DNA of 23,969 nt from a virus. Positions 5,373 to 12,668 of this stretch are shown here, one piece after another. The notes below the pieces were generated by a model. That model saw only the letters and a program-made list of their open reading frames with translations, had not been told where the DNA came from and searched no databases. Location of the stretch: IMG/VR virus record IMGVR_UViG_3300009149_000279, positions 1 through 23,969 of that record; one strand, 5' to 3'. Made by a program: the position numbers and the translations under genes. The stretch's first letter is position 1, and the number at the start of each line of letters is the position of its first letter.

Positions 5373-6084
5373 ACTCCAATATATAACTATACTCTATCAA
5401 AATATTTATATCATACGAAGCAGTCGCTGAAAACTTACCCTCTATTTGAGATCCTGTAGGAATTACACCCACTGAAAGTGTTTCACCCACCTCAAATCCT
5501 GAAACATCATCAACTACCAATTGATCAAAAGGATCAATCTCATTATATACAGCACCAATTATATTAATAACAGACGCAGTAAAACCAGTAGTATCACCAA
5601 TTATTATATCACCTATAAAAAAATTCGCTCCATCATCCTCTAGAATCAATAATGTATTAGCACCATACTTTGATATAAGACCACTAGATTCAATTTTAAT
5701 AATCAATTCTTCATCACTTATTAAAACATTTCGATAAGTATCCACTAATTGATCCGATTCGGATTCAATTAATTTAGAATATACTGAATAGGAAATTTCA
5801 CTATTCAGTATATTTAATTGAAAAGGATTCAATATACTTCTATAAGAATTTCCACCTAAATTATATATATTTTTATTAGGAAGTCCAATAGTAATATCAT
5901 TATCACTCCAATATGGAGATTGTCCAACCACATAATTCGGCTTTACATATATATTTTTGATCCAATATAATCTACCATCAACATAATTTTCAACCTCATT
6001 AAATAAAAATATATCTGTATCAGAATATAATTCAGTCGAGGTTAAAGTATATTGTAATATATCTGTACTATAATTCAAACTCAT
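5371..6084 (-). CDS. Hypothetical virion-associated protein, 237 aa
   Basis: The last gene of the virion block. The protein is rich in Ser, Ile, Asn and Tyr and mainly beta, with no Cys. Near the C-terminus there are two related glycine turns of the type G-D-I-I-I-G-D-T-T-G-F-T-A (about 158-170) and VSGFEVGETLSVG (about 194-206). These recall small beta-barrel repeats seen in phage structural proteins. The N-terminal half shows no family that I know. Its place after the holin suggests a late product, perhaps an appendage or a lysis-module companion. It starts two bases after the holin stop and is followed by a class A element and the terminator. Confidence 0.55.
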   Translation of the reverse strand: MSLNYSTDILQYTLTSTELYSDTDIFLFNEVENYVDGRLYWIKNIYVKPNYVVGQSPYWSDNDITIGLPNKNIYNLGGNSYRSILNPFQLNILNSEISYSVYSKLIESESDQLVDTYRNVLISDEELIIKIESSGLISKYGANTLLILEDDGANFFIGDIIIGDTTGFTASVINIIGAVYNEIDPFDQLVVDDVSGFEVGETLSVGVIPTGSQIEGKFSATASYDINILIEYSYILE

Positions 6085-6086
6085 TT

Positions 6087-6515
6087 TTAATCATCTATTT
6101 TTTTTATTTCATCTTTTAAACTAGCCGTCCTCGTAATCATTTCCTTAAAAGAAATAAACATATTCTTTCCAGTAATATAAGTAAAATTCTCATCTATACT
6201 AACACCTTCAATAAATATCAAAGTCAAAGCCACTAATTTCGTAAATAATATATCTATATCAAAAATCAAAGATATAAACTCACCAAGCAACCAAGTATCT
6301 AAAACAAAAGCCGTAATTACCGCACCTTGATATAAAACCATTTTGGGGATTAAATTACCTAATTTCCTACTCGTAATCTTTTCACCTCTCTTCTTAGCCG
6401 CCCATACACCTAATATAGTATCACCTAAGATTAAAAGTCCAACCAAAAGTACCAAAGGTACAACCGGCAAGAAAAAGCTTCCCATACTAACTAAAAATGA
6501 TTTTAAATATTTCAT
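6087..6515 (-). CDS. Phage holin
   Basis: The 142-aa protein has hydrophobic segments at about residues 10-37, 58-77 and 78-103, with the signature GDTILGVWAAKKRGEKITSR (about 31-50) and KMVLYQGAVI (about 58-67). This pattern, a first membrane helix ending in a D-x3-G-x-W/A-A-K-x-G-E loop followed by a helix starting with K-x3-Y, is that of the phage holin_4 (toxin secretion/phage lysis) family. It would form lesions in the inner membrane at the end of infection so that lysin can act. No lysin is recognisable beside it in this window. It sits between the neck protein gene and the 237-aa gene with 1-2 base spacing. Confidence 0.75.
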   Translation of the reverse strand: MKYLKSFLVSMGSFFLPVVPLVLLVGLLILGDTILGVWAAKKRGEKITSRKLGNLIPKMVLYQGAVITAFVLDTWLLGEFISLIFDIDILFTKLVALTLIFIEGVSIDENFTYITGKNMFISFKEMITRTASLKDEIKKIDD

Positions 6516-6516
6516 A

Positions 6517-7089
6517 TCACCACCATAAATTTATATCATCCCATCTCGTAGGAGCAGGACATAGATTTCCAATCTGATTAGGAATAAACATACCCCAAAA
6601 ATAAGTATCATTTTTAGGAAACTTTTCACTATATCCACTCACACCTTCCAAGTACTGAGGAAAAACAGATGTATTATCTCTTAAAAAATCACTTATCATT
6701 TCAGTATAGTATTCAGCCCAATCTCTTATACTAGATTTTAAATAATTAACTTCATTTAAATCACTAGGATTCGAATTATCAGAATTCTGTTTCGATAAAG
6801 CCTTATTCGTTAATTTATAATTACTCCATAAAATCCACTCATATATAGTCCAGTATTGTAAAGCCGGCTGAATATACTTTCTCAATAAATTAACCTCATC
6901 ACTATTTAAATTACTATTCAATAATCCACTTTTTAATCTTTCATATAATTTCGTTCCTAAAACTCTACCAATATAAATATCCTGAGCCGGTTTTATAAAA
7001 GTCCTTAACTCATCATCATTAACATATCCTAAAGCAGGAGTATTGTCCTTAATATAATTTGTCTTAATAAAAATCGCTTCGCTAGCCAT
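6517..7089 (-). CDS. Head-tail connector / neck protein
   Basis: A 190-aa helical protein of the kind found just after the portal in Bacteroidota phages. The diagnostic stretch is DIYIGRVLGTKLYERLKSG (about 37-55), then LRKYIQPALQYWTIYEWILW (about 69-88) and NKALSKQN, and a C-terminal part with AEYYTEMISDFLRDN (about 125-139). I place it with the DUF6712-like neck proteins, which are thought to join the portal to the tail. Unusual is the Trp-rich C-terminus (WDDINLWW). It starts four bases after the portal stop and is followed at once by the holin. Confidence 0.6.
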   Translation of the reverse strand: MASEAIFIKTNYIKDNTPALGYVNDDELRTFIKPAQDIYIGRVLGTKLYERLKSGLLNSNLNSDEVNLLRKYIQPALQYWTIYEWILWSNYKLTNKALSKQNSDNSNPSDLNEVNYLKSSIRDWAEYYTEMISDFLRDNTSVFPQYLEGVSGYSEKFPKNDTYFWGMFIPNQIGNLCPAPTRWDDINLWW

Positions 7090-7092
7090 ATC

Positions 7093-8241
7093 TTAACCCT
7101 CTATTTTTTTAATATCTATTTCATACTTCTTTATATTCAAAGGCTCAGCTCCGTTTATAGCACCAAGTTTATTTATCACCTTTTCAATAAATCCTTGTTT
7201 ATAATTCACATAAACACTTTGAAAAATCTCCAATCCTTCTAACATCTCATTTTTTCCACCCAACTTTCCAGGAGTAGAAACACCAAATAATTCAGGACTA
7301 GTCACCTCATTAGCCGTAAATATATTCTGTCTTATCAAATCATTCAATTCACTATATCTACTATCAGTATCAGCCAGTGGAATAGGAGTCAATCTCGGCT
7401 CTTGATCCTTACCATTACTAAAAGTCAAAATAAATCTACCAGCATTAAAAGTACCAGTATATTTATTCTTAATTTCTTTATAAGCTCTTTCCATTTCATC
7501 AGGTGATGGAATCCCACTCGAAAAATTCAAAAGGAATCCAGCATTAAAACCATTCTGTATAGTAGCCCTATGAAAATTACTTATTTCCCACTCAGCAAGC
7601 ACCCAATTTATACTAGAAAAATAACTAGGAATAGGATATATCATTTTCGAACCAGGCTGATATTCTTTAACATATAAAATCTGATTCTTATTTTCTAAGT
7701 ATTTTCTAGAAAAACCTTGATATTTCTTAGGTTTTTCTTTTCTAACATTACTCCAATCATCACTTATCCAATAATAATTCGGTAATCCATTTTTATTATC
7801 ATTTCCTTTATCAACTCTAACATTTTCAAAAGGAATATGATAAATCTCAGCGATTTTAGTACCATCATTACTCCATCTAACACCTAAACAAAAACCAGCA
7901 TTCAACTCCAAATCAAAAGCAATCTTATATAAAATCTCATCTAAATCATCATCACAATAAATATTTTTCCATAATGATAAACCAGCATCGTCAATAGGTT
8001 TTTCCCAACCTTCACCAGCAACCATCTTAACCTTTCTATTTATTATAGTCTTATGAGTAATCGATTTCGTATGGAAAACATCAATTAAAAACTGAGGGAA
8101 TTGATTATCCAATCCAAACTCAACCCAGTCTCTATACCCAGTCTCTCTTATCTGGGGCAAGTCAATATTATCACCTAAATTAATGATTCTAAAATTCATT
8201 TTATCATTACTCACCTCATCTATACTATTCTTAGCATTCAT
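7093..8241 (-). CDS. Portal protein
   Basis: The 382-aa protein has the portal layout of Bacteroidota phages: DWVEFGLDNQFPQFLIDVF near residues 40-58, then NRKVKMVAGEGW (about 69-80), an alpha/beta wing with HIPFENVRVDKG, and a C-terminal helical part with LNDLIRQNIFTANEVTSPEL (stem and clip region) and GLEIFQSVYVNYKQGFIE. Portal dodecamers form the DNA gate at the capsid vertex. It is shorter than SPP1-type portals (about 500 aa), which is common in this group. It is transcribed after the capsid genes, not before them, and is followed by the neck protein. Confidence is based on conserved order of these stretches. Confidence 0.75.
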   Translation of the reverse strand: MNAKNSIDEVSNDKMNFRIINLGDNIDLPQIRETGYRDWVEFGLDNQFPQFLIDVFHTKSITHKTIINRKVKMVAGEGWEKPIDDAGLSLWKNIYCDDDLDEILYKIAFDLELNAGFCLGVRWSNDGTKIAEIYHIPFENVRVDKGNDNKNGLPNYYWISDDWSNVRKEKPKKYQGFSRKYLENKNQILYVKEYQPGSKMIYPIPSYFSSINWVLAEWEISNFHRATIQNGFNAGFLLNFSSGIPSPDEMERAYKEIKNKYTGTFNAGRFILTFSNGKDQEPRLTPIPLADTDSRYSELNDLIRQNIFTANEVTSPELFGVSTPGKLGGKNEMLEGLEIFQSVYVNYKQGFIEKVINKLGAINGAEPLNIKKYEIDIKKIEG

Positions 8242-8259
8242 ATCTTAATTTAATTTTTT

Positions 8260-9000
8260 TTATAATAGGAAAACAACAAACGAATATGTCGCCGAGCAAC
8301 TCGATATACTATTTTCAGCCGTTACTTTCAACTCAAATAAACCAGTCCCTTCCGAAACCCACTCGTAATAAAAAGTTGATGTCGTCACCGTAATCAAATT
8401 ACCATCACTATCAGGTACCGTCCAAGTATATAAAGTAGGATTCCAACTAGGTCCAGAAAAAGGATCCGTATCAAAAGCCCATAAATAAACACTATCACCC
8501 TGTAAAACAGCATCAATAGGATTAAAATCAACATTATTATCATATACTACCAAATTCAAATCATCACAAACAGATTCAGTCGGTCCAACAGGACTTTCAT
8601 AATCACAATCAAAATAAACAAAAGTATCATTATCAGTAACATCAAAATAAACTTGAGGAGGACATATTTCATCATCTTCAATCTTAATCTCATTATCATA
8701 TAATAAACTAGCCGAACCAAGATTCAAATTATACTGATATTCAGTCTCATAAATATTCAAAAAATAATTTCCAGGATCTAAGTCAAATCTACTTTGAGTC
8801 GCCGAAAAAGTCACTCCATTAACCCAATCAAATTTATTATATGATAAAGGCGCCGGTGATATATCATCACCCGTAAATAAAATCTTTTCCTTACTATTTT
8901 GATTAATCATTTCAAAGATATAATAAGGATTAACAAACTTTGACACCTTATTTAACCTAAAAACTACTGATGTTGTACCAACTTCCTTTATACTTTTCAT
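8260..9000 (-). CDS. Virion protein with C-terminal Ig/PKD-like domain
   Basis: Two parts are visible. The N-terminal half (about 1-110) has the pattern FEMINQNSKEKILFTGDDIS, then YNKFDWV, then RFDLDPGNYFLNIYETEYQ, which I know from small beta-sandwich proteins in Bacteroidota phage head-tail modules. The C-terminal part (about 145-246) is Cys-poor and beta-rich, with VYLWAFDTDPFSGPSWNPTL, YTWTVPDSDGN and GLFELKVTAENSIS, typical of PKD/Ig-like domains used for surface attachment. It probably decorates the virion. It follows the strong hairpin at 9044-9082 and precedes the portal by 18 bases. Confidence 0.6.
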   Translation of the reverse strand: MKSIKEVGTTSVVFRLNKVSKFVNPYYIFEMINQNSKEKILFTGDDISPAPLSYNKFDWVNGVTFSATQSRFDLDPGNYFLNIYETEYQYNLNLGSASLLYDNEIKIEDDEICPPQVYFDVTDNDTFVYFDCDYESPVGPTESVCDDLNLVVYDNNVDFNPIDAVLQGDSVYLWAFDTDPFSGPSWNPTLYTWTVPDSDGNLITVTTSTFYYEWVSEGTGLFELKVTAENSISSCSATYSFVVFLL

Positions 9001-9043
9001 ACTTTCTATATATAATTTTCAACAAATATGTTTTTTAAAAATA

Positions 9044-9082
9044 AATAAACCCAACTAGATATAAAATCCAGTCGGGTTTATT
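9044..9082 (-). terminator. Long hairpin terminator between tube-like gene and 246-aa gene
   Basis: A 17-bp stem (AATAAACCCGACTGGAT with ATCTAGTTGGGTTTATT on the minus strand, two G-U wobbles) closes a 5-base loop and is followed by TATTTTTAAAA. On the plus strand the two wobble pairs become A-C mismatches, so it is built for minus-strand RNA. It may end or attenuate transcription before the 246-aa, portal, neck and holin genes. No promoter element is obvious after it, so partial read-through is likely. Confidence 0.75.
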
Positions 9083-9111
9083 GGCATTATGAAAAACAAA
9101 AATATCTTTTA

Positions 9112-9624
9112 TTAAGATGTAATCAAACTTAACGCAAGTGCTTCCTCGATTTCATCAGCAGGCTCGAACTCTTTAAACTCCAAAGTAATAGTAAATCCAG
9201 CAAGATCACCCATAGCTTGTCCAGGTCCTGATGATCCAGCCGAAGCTCTACCACCATTAACTTTTCCAAACAAGAAATATCTACCATTTTGAGTCTTAAC
9301 TATCGCTCTTACTCTAGCCTGAGTCAAAGCAAGAAACTGCTCTCTCGTAGCCGCATCCATTTTCTCCATTATCAAAGTAATAGTCTGTACATAATGGGCA
9401 GTACCATTAGCATTATCAAAAGCTCCTTCCTGAGAAGCAAGCGCTTGTTCCGTATATTGTTCGTATAGATAAAAACTCATAGTCGGTGACATACCAGTAA
9501 TTATAGAAGCCGTACCAGTAGTATATGTAACACCAGTCTCAAAAGAAGCAAGCGCAATATACTCTACACCCCCAACTGAGTCTCGGCAACCTAAAGCGTA
9601 GCCCGAATTTATAACACAACTCAT
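9112..9624 (-). CDS. Putative tail tube or virion protein, 170 aa
   Basis: The protein starts MSCVINSGYALGCRDSVGGV and contains EYIALASFETGVTYTTG, a central GTAHYVQTITLIMEKMDAAT (about 74-93), then LTQARVRAIVKTQNGRYFLFGKVNGG and AMGDLAGFTITLEFKEFEPA near the C-terminus. This set of stretches is familiar from small proteins encoded right after the capsid gene in Bacteroidota phages. Length, beta content and single-copy position fit a tail tube subunit, although a head decoration role cannot be excluded. It is preceded by a 10-bp hairpin after the capsid gene and followed by a strong terminator hairpin, so its mRNA may be specially protected and abundant. Confidence 0.55.
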   Translation of the reverse strand: MSCVINSGYALGCRDSVGGVEYIALASFETGVTYTTGTASIITGMSPTMSFYLYEQYTEQALASQEGAFDNANGTAHYVQTITLIMEKMDAATREQFLALTQARVRAIVKTQNGRYFLFGKVNGGRASAGSSGPGQAMGDLAGFTITLEFKEFEPADEIEEALALSLITS

Positions 9625-9651
9625 ATTTTTTTAATTTTTTTTTATATTGAT

Positions 9652-9677
9652 AGATGGTTGGATTTCTCCAACCATCT
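9652..9677 (-). other. Perfect hairpin after the capsid gene, no U-tract in transcript direction
   Basis: The stem AGATGGTTGG / CCAACCATCT (10 bp, 6-base loop) lies 14 bases past the capsid stop. In minus-strand RNA it is preceded by A5 and followed by ATCAATATAAAA, so it lacks a terminator U-tract. On the plus strand it would be a classic terminator (CCAACCATCTTTTT). It may stabilise or process the capsid mRNA 3' end, or block antisense transcription. Confidence 0.6.
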
Positions 9678-9690
9678 TTTTAATCAATTA

Positions 9691-10653
9691 TTAAGCGTTG
9701 TAAAGTACAACAAATTCTGGAAAAGCAACCTGAGCTCCTTGTTTCCACTTAGATCTAAAATATACTTTATCGTCTTTTTGATGATAAAAAACTTCAAAAG
9801 TTTCATAATCATTCACCATATCAACACCCCAGTATAGGTTAGAAGCAGGAGTAGCAACGATTCTATTAGAAGCATTCAATCCTCTCACAGCAATAACATT
9901 AAAGTTAGTACCCAAATAACCATCGATTCTAAAATCTCCTTGGTTAGCGTCATAATGGAAATAATTAGCATCTCTTAACGCTTGAGTCAATAGCGTAAAG
10001 TTAGGATATGAAATATAAATATTCAAATTTTCCTCACCCAACGCATCAGTCGCATTAGTGTTAAAATCAGCGATAATCGAATCTATAATATCAATCGCAG
10101 TTGTCTTTGAAAAAGAAGCTGTAGTCGATGCGATATTCACAGAAGCAGAACCTGCTTGGAATTGTAAAACATCCAACACACCATCACACAAAGTCATCTG
10201 TCCTGTAGCCGATCCAGCTCCAGTAACATTATTACCTGATTTTGAACCTTTCCAGAAAAGATCTTCCGAAAGCGCTTGTATTTTTTTCACTTTATCTTCT
10301 ACATAAAGTTGTTCAAAAGGAATCTCATCTTGATAAGATCCTCTTTTCATAGTTTTTCCAACCCAGTATTCTTCCAAATCCTGAAGACAAATATCTTCAA
10401 AAACCGTAATAGGGCAAGATATAATGTCTCTTTGTGACAAAGCAACAGAACCAGTCGCGCTGATTCCACAACCTCCAGCCTGAGCTGTCAATTCACTATT
10501 CATTAAATTCAAAGCCGACTTGTATTTAACATCTGGCTGAATAGAAATCCCAGTATCAATAGTCCTTCCTCTTAGCACCGCCTTACTAATTAACTCAGTA
10601 GCAAGTTCGTCAGTATATTTCGTTAGCGCCGATAAATCTATAACTCCACTCAT
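9691..10653 (-). CDS. Major capsid protein
   Basis: The 320-aa protein matches the major capsid type of Bacteroidota phages, which I expect to have an HK97-like fold. An N-terminal arm (TKYTDELATELISKAVLRGR, about 11-30) precedes DVKYKSALNLMNSELTAQAG and the Cys-containing stretch GGCGISATGSVALSQRDIIS with C62, C80 and C89 (CPITVFEDICLQDLEEYW). The central part includes IIDSIIADFNTNATDALGEE, and the C-terminal part contains NLYWGVDMVNDYETFEVFYH and KWKQGAQVAFPEFVV. It is encoded directly after the acidic scaffold-like gene. Codon use here is less extreme in A/T than in neighbours (more GCG, GCC and CTC-type codons), as expected for a highly expressed gene. Mature size may differ after protease processing. 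Confidence 0.8.
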   Translation of the reverse strand: MSGVIDLSALTKYTDELATELISKAVLRGRTIDTGISIQPDVKYKSALNLMNSELTAQAGGCGISATGSVALSQRDIISCPITVFEDICLQDLEEYWVGKTMKRGSYQDEIPFEQLYVEDKVKKIQALSEDLFWKGSKSGNNVTGAGSATGQMTLCDGVLDVLQFQAGSASVNIASTTASFSKTTAIDIIDSIIADFNTNATDALGEENLNIYISYPNFTLLTQALRDANYFHYDANQGDFRIDGYLGTNFNVIAVRGLNASNRIVATPASNLYWGVDMVNDYETFEVFYHQKDDKVYFRSKWKQGAQVAFPEFVVLYNA

Positions 10654-10685
10654 AATTTTTATTTATTTTTTTTTATTTTTGATTC

Positions 10686-11294
10686 TTAATCAATTCTTTT
10701 TAATGTTTCTTGTAATTCTCTTAACCTTTCAGCCTTTGAACCACTTTTCTTGAAAGTCTCTGATTTTAAACCAGCCGCCTTAATTTCAACTTTATCTCCA
10801 CCAGGCATTTTAGAAAATTCATCAACCAAAAATTCAGTAGCCTCAACTACTTTATTTAATTTTTCATTAATCAATTTTTCTTGGTTTTTTTCCATCTCTT
10901 TAAGTTTTTCTTCTAAAGCCTTAATTTTTTCTTTAAGGTCTTCTTCAACTTCTTCAACTTCTTCAACAACTTCCTCTTCCATTTCATCCTCTTTTTCCTC
11001 AGTTTCAATCTCAACTTCAACCTCAGGCTCAACATCCTCAGCAATTTTAATTTCAGTGATTTTTCCGTCCTCAGTAATAACTACCGTACCATCCTCTAAT
11101 TCGTGCTCACCATCAGGAGCCGGAGTATTTTCACCATCTCCAACTACTAAAACTTCAGCACCAACTTCAAACTCATCACCAGGAGTCATAATCTTAACTC
11201 CATTTTTTAAAACCGCTTCAGAAAAAGTCTCTTTCGATTCCTCAGAACCAAAAACCAACTCTTTAACTTTTTCTATAATTTCATTTTTATTCAT
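10686..11294 (-). CDS. Scaffold-like capsid assembly protein
   Basis: A 202-aa, very acidic protein just upstream of the capsid gene. Residues about 38-85 are a small beta domain (GDEFEVGAEVLVVGDGENTP, then GEHELEDGTVVITEDGK). Residues about 88-118 are a Glu/Val-rich low-complexity run, and 118-150 form a coiled coil (LKEKIKALEEKLKEMEKNQE). The basic C-terminus (SGSKAERLRELQETLKRID) could bind the capsid protein, as in other scaffolds. The low-complexity part corresponds to a CTTCAA/CTTCTT microsatellite-like stretch at about 10935-10985, a likely slippage hot spot. A core copy of the class A element lies about 70 bases upstream. The opposite-strand frame at 10750-11358 is its shadow. Confidence 0.65.
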   Translation of the reverse strand: MNKNEIIEKVKELVFGSEESKETFSEAVLKNGVKIMTPGDEFEVGAEVLVVGDGENTPAPDGEHELEDGTVVITEDGKITEIKIAEDVEPEVEVEIETEEKEDEMEEEVVEEVEEVEEDLKEKIKALEEKLKEMEKNQEKLINEKLNKVVEATEFLVDEFSKMPGGDKVEIKAAGLKSETFKKSGSKAERLRELQETLKRID

Positions 11295-11362
11295 AAGAAT
11301 ATATTTAAATTTTTATTCGTTTCAATATCAATATATTAAAACGATGTTTTTTGTTTAATTTT

Positions 11363-11379
11363 GATATTATATCATTATT
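11363..11379 (-). promoter_or_regulatory. Class A element, core-only copy
   Basis: The minus strand has AATAATGATATAATAT, identical to the AT half of the 12634-12668 copy, but the GTGGGAAAGAG half is absent (CAAATACTCA instead, within the end of the 142-aa gene). It lies upstream of the scaffold and capsid genes, with the AT core about 69 bases before the scaffold ATG. Confidence 0.4.
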
Positions 11380-11803
11380 TGAGTATTTGAACTATAACAC
11401 CATTTATTATTTCAAGGCCAACCTTTTCAATCATTTCAAAAGATGTCCAAACCCAATAAGTTCCATCAGCCATAGCCTTTGATAATAAACTATCCTCAAA
11501 AGCCTTTAAATTATTATCCAAAGGTTTTGGTTCTGTGAATAAACTTGATAATCCACTTTCTGTTTTATCAACCAACATATATTCAAAAAATAATTCACCT
11601 AAACCACCACCTGCTCCAGGAGGTCTATTAACTAAAGAAAGTTTTTCAATAGCCTTTTCAGCATTCAAAGTCAATTTCCCTTTATTATCAATTTTCAAAT
11701 CATCACCTAACATATCCTCAGATAAAATCACAACTCTAGTTCCATCCTTTTTTATACCAACCAAAGGACCATACTCAAAATCTATTTCGTTTTTTCTATT
11801 CAT
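11375..11803 (-). CDS. Appendage-family protein with shared N-terminal module, 142 aa
   Basis: Its first about 45 residues (RKNEIDFEYGPLVGIKKDGT, then LSEDMLGDDLKID) align with the N-terminal modules of the 290-aa and 191-aa proteins and, more weakly, the 223-aa protein. The common pattern is R-x-N-x-D-x-E-Y-G-x-L-x-G, then a variable strand, then S-x-M-x-G-D-x-L. The rest (about 55-142) is unrelated to the others and not recognised; it has a glycine-rich hinge (RPPGAGGGLG, about 60-69). I infer a structural protein docking at the same site as its paralogues. It ends at the core class A copy, and is the last of four related genes. Confidence 0.6.
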   Translation of the reverse strand: MNRKNEIDFEYGPLVGIKKDGTRVVILSEDMLGDDLKIDNKGKLTLNAEKAIEKLSLVNRPPGAGGGLGELFFEYMLVDKTESGLSSLFTEPKPLDNNLKAFEDSLLSKAMADGTYWVWTSFEMIEKVGLEIINGVIVQILK

Positions 11804-11812
11804 TTTTTTTAT

Positions 11813-11917
11813 TTATTTTTTGAAAACTAACTCAAGTGCTTCTTTTGATGTGGCACCTTCTTTAACGAGTTGTTTTACTTGTTTTAATTTTACTTGTAAT
11901 TCAAAAATCTTTTTCAT
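11813..11917 (-). CDS. Small helical protein, 34 aa
   Basis: The ATG at 11917 opens a 34-codon frame starting MKKIFELQVKLKQVKQLVKE and ending EALELVFKK, filling the gap between the 223-aa and 142-aa genes with an A-rich leader typical of this genome. It is predicted to be one long amphipathic helix, or two helices joined at GATS, with a basic face. Neither neighbour overlaps it. Its size and helix suggest a small assembly cofactor, but no function is recognised. Confidence 0.45.
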   Translation of the reverse strand: MKKIFELQVKLKQVKQLVKEGATSKEALELVFKK

Positions 11918-11934
11918 ATCTTTATTTTATTTTT

Positions 11935-12606
11935 TTAAAGCCCTGCTGGAACATATTGTGCTTCTTCAAGTGAATAAGTGAAACCAGTTATCACTTCACC
12001 AGTCAAATCCTCCTCAGTATCAACTTGGATAAAAATTCTTCCTTCAGTTAATTCGTAACTATCAGCGAAACTAATTGCGTGATAATAAGAAAATGAAGGA
12101 GTTAAACCAAAATCAATGCTTCTTTCATAACTATACTTTATTTGAAAGAAAGATACATCCAACCCGAATTGAGTGCTTTGATAACCACTTTCACTATCAA
12201 CTCCTTCACTTGAAAAGGCAGTTGTTGGATATGATAATCCACCGGCTTGTTCTACTGGTGGTGTCATTAAACCACTTACCGCAATGTTTTCTATTTCAAA
12301 TGATGGTTGAAAAGGATTATTGATAATTGCTGTTTTATAAAAACCATCTAAGGCTCCTCCAATTTGTGAGCCTCCTTGTTCATCAATCACCAAAGATGCT
12401 GTGAAATAAGAAGCCGAACCAGCAAAGATTGCGTTCAAAGCCTCATCTACATCAACAAACTTGAAGTTTATTGTTTCACCACACTTGAAACTATCACAAG
12501 AAATTGAACCATTTCCAATTTGAACTTCATTTCCATTTTTATCAACCGATACTAACGGACCATCCTCGGCTCTAAGGATGTTTTTTCTTTCATTAATAAA
12601 TCCCAT
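11935..12606 (-). CDS. Appendage-family protein, divergent N-terminal module, 223 aa
   Basis: The start (MGFINERKNILRAEDGPLVS) is a divergent version of the module in the following three related proteins: R-x-N-I, E-x-G-x-L and then a strand-turn-strand up to about residue 45. The rest is beta-rich, with two Cys at about 34 and 38 and a run of aromatic-rich strands (FGLDVSFFQIKYSYERSI, then SYYHAISFADSYELTEG). The C-terminal residues EDLTGEVITGFTYSLEEAQY suggest a closed beta domain, perhaps receptor binding. It is the first gene after the class A copy at 12634-12668. No family is recognised beyond the N-terminus. Codon use looks a little less AT-rich than in neighbouring genes (many CTT, TTC and ACT codons), which could indicate exchange. 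Confidence 0.55.
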   Translation of the reverse strand: MGFINERKNILRAEDGPLVSVDKNGNEVQIGNGSISCDSFKCGETINFKFVDVDEALNAIFAGSASYFTASLVIDEQGGSQIGGALDGFYKTAIINNPFQPSFEIENIAVSGLMTPPVEQAGGLSYPTTAFSSEGVDSESGYQSTQFGLDVSFFQIKYSYERSIDFGLTPSFSYYHAISFADSYELTEGRIFIQVDTEEDLTGEVITGFTYSLEEAQYVPAGL

Positions 12607-12633
12607 TTTTTTTTTATTTTTTTTATTTATATA

Positions 12634-12668
12634 TTATATTATATCATTATTACTCTTTCCCACTTTTT
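12634..12668 (-). promoter_or_regulatory. Class A repeated element, copy 2
   Basis: The minus strand reads AAAAAGTGGGAAAGAGTAAT and then AATGATATAATATAA. It is 34 of 35 identical to the copy at 21301-21335. The first AA belongs to the TAA of the 290-aa gene. The AT tract ends 27 bases before the ATG of the 223-aa gene, which has a very A-rich leader. The likely role is a phage-specific promoter. Confidence 0.65.

Noticed and set aside
9001-9111. Possible tRNA or small RNA in the gap before the 246-aa gene
   Set aside because: The only structure is one 17-bp hairpin with a following T-rich stretch; there is no cloverleaf or anticodon arm.
10935-10985. CTTCAA/CTTCTT repeats as a possible CRISPR-like or regulatory array
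   Set aside because: The units are 6-9 bases long, in frame, and simply encode the Glu/Val-rich part of the scaffold-like protein; there are no spacers.
10750-11358. 202-codon open frame on the plus strand
   Set aside because: It is antisense to the scaffold-like gene and arises from its biased Glu/Lys codons; the product is a Ser/Thr low-complexity run without domain or leader.
12075-12323. 82-codon plus-strand frame
   Set aside because: It lies inside the 223-aa gene with no leader or recognisable product, and all real genes are on the other strand.
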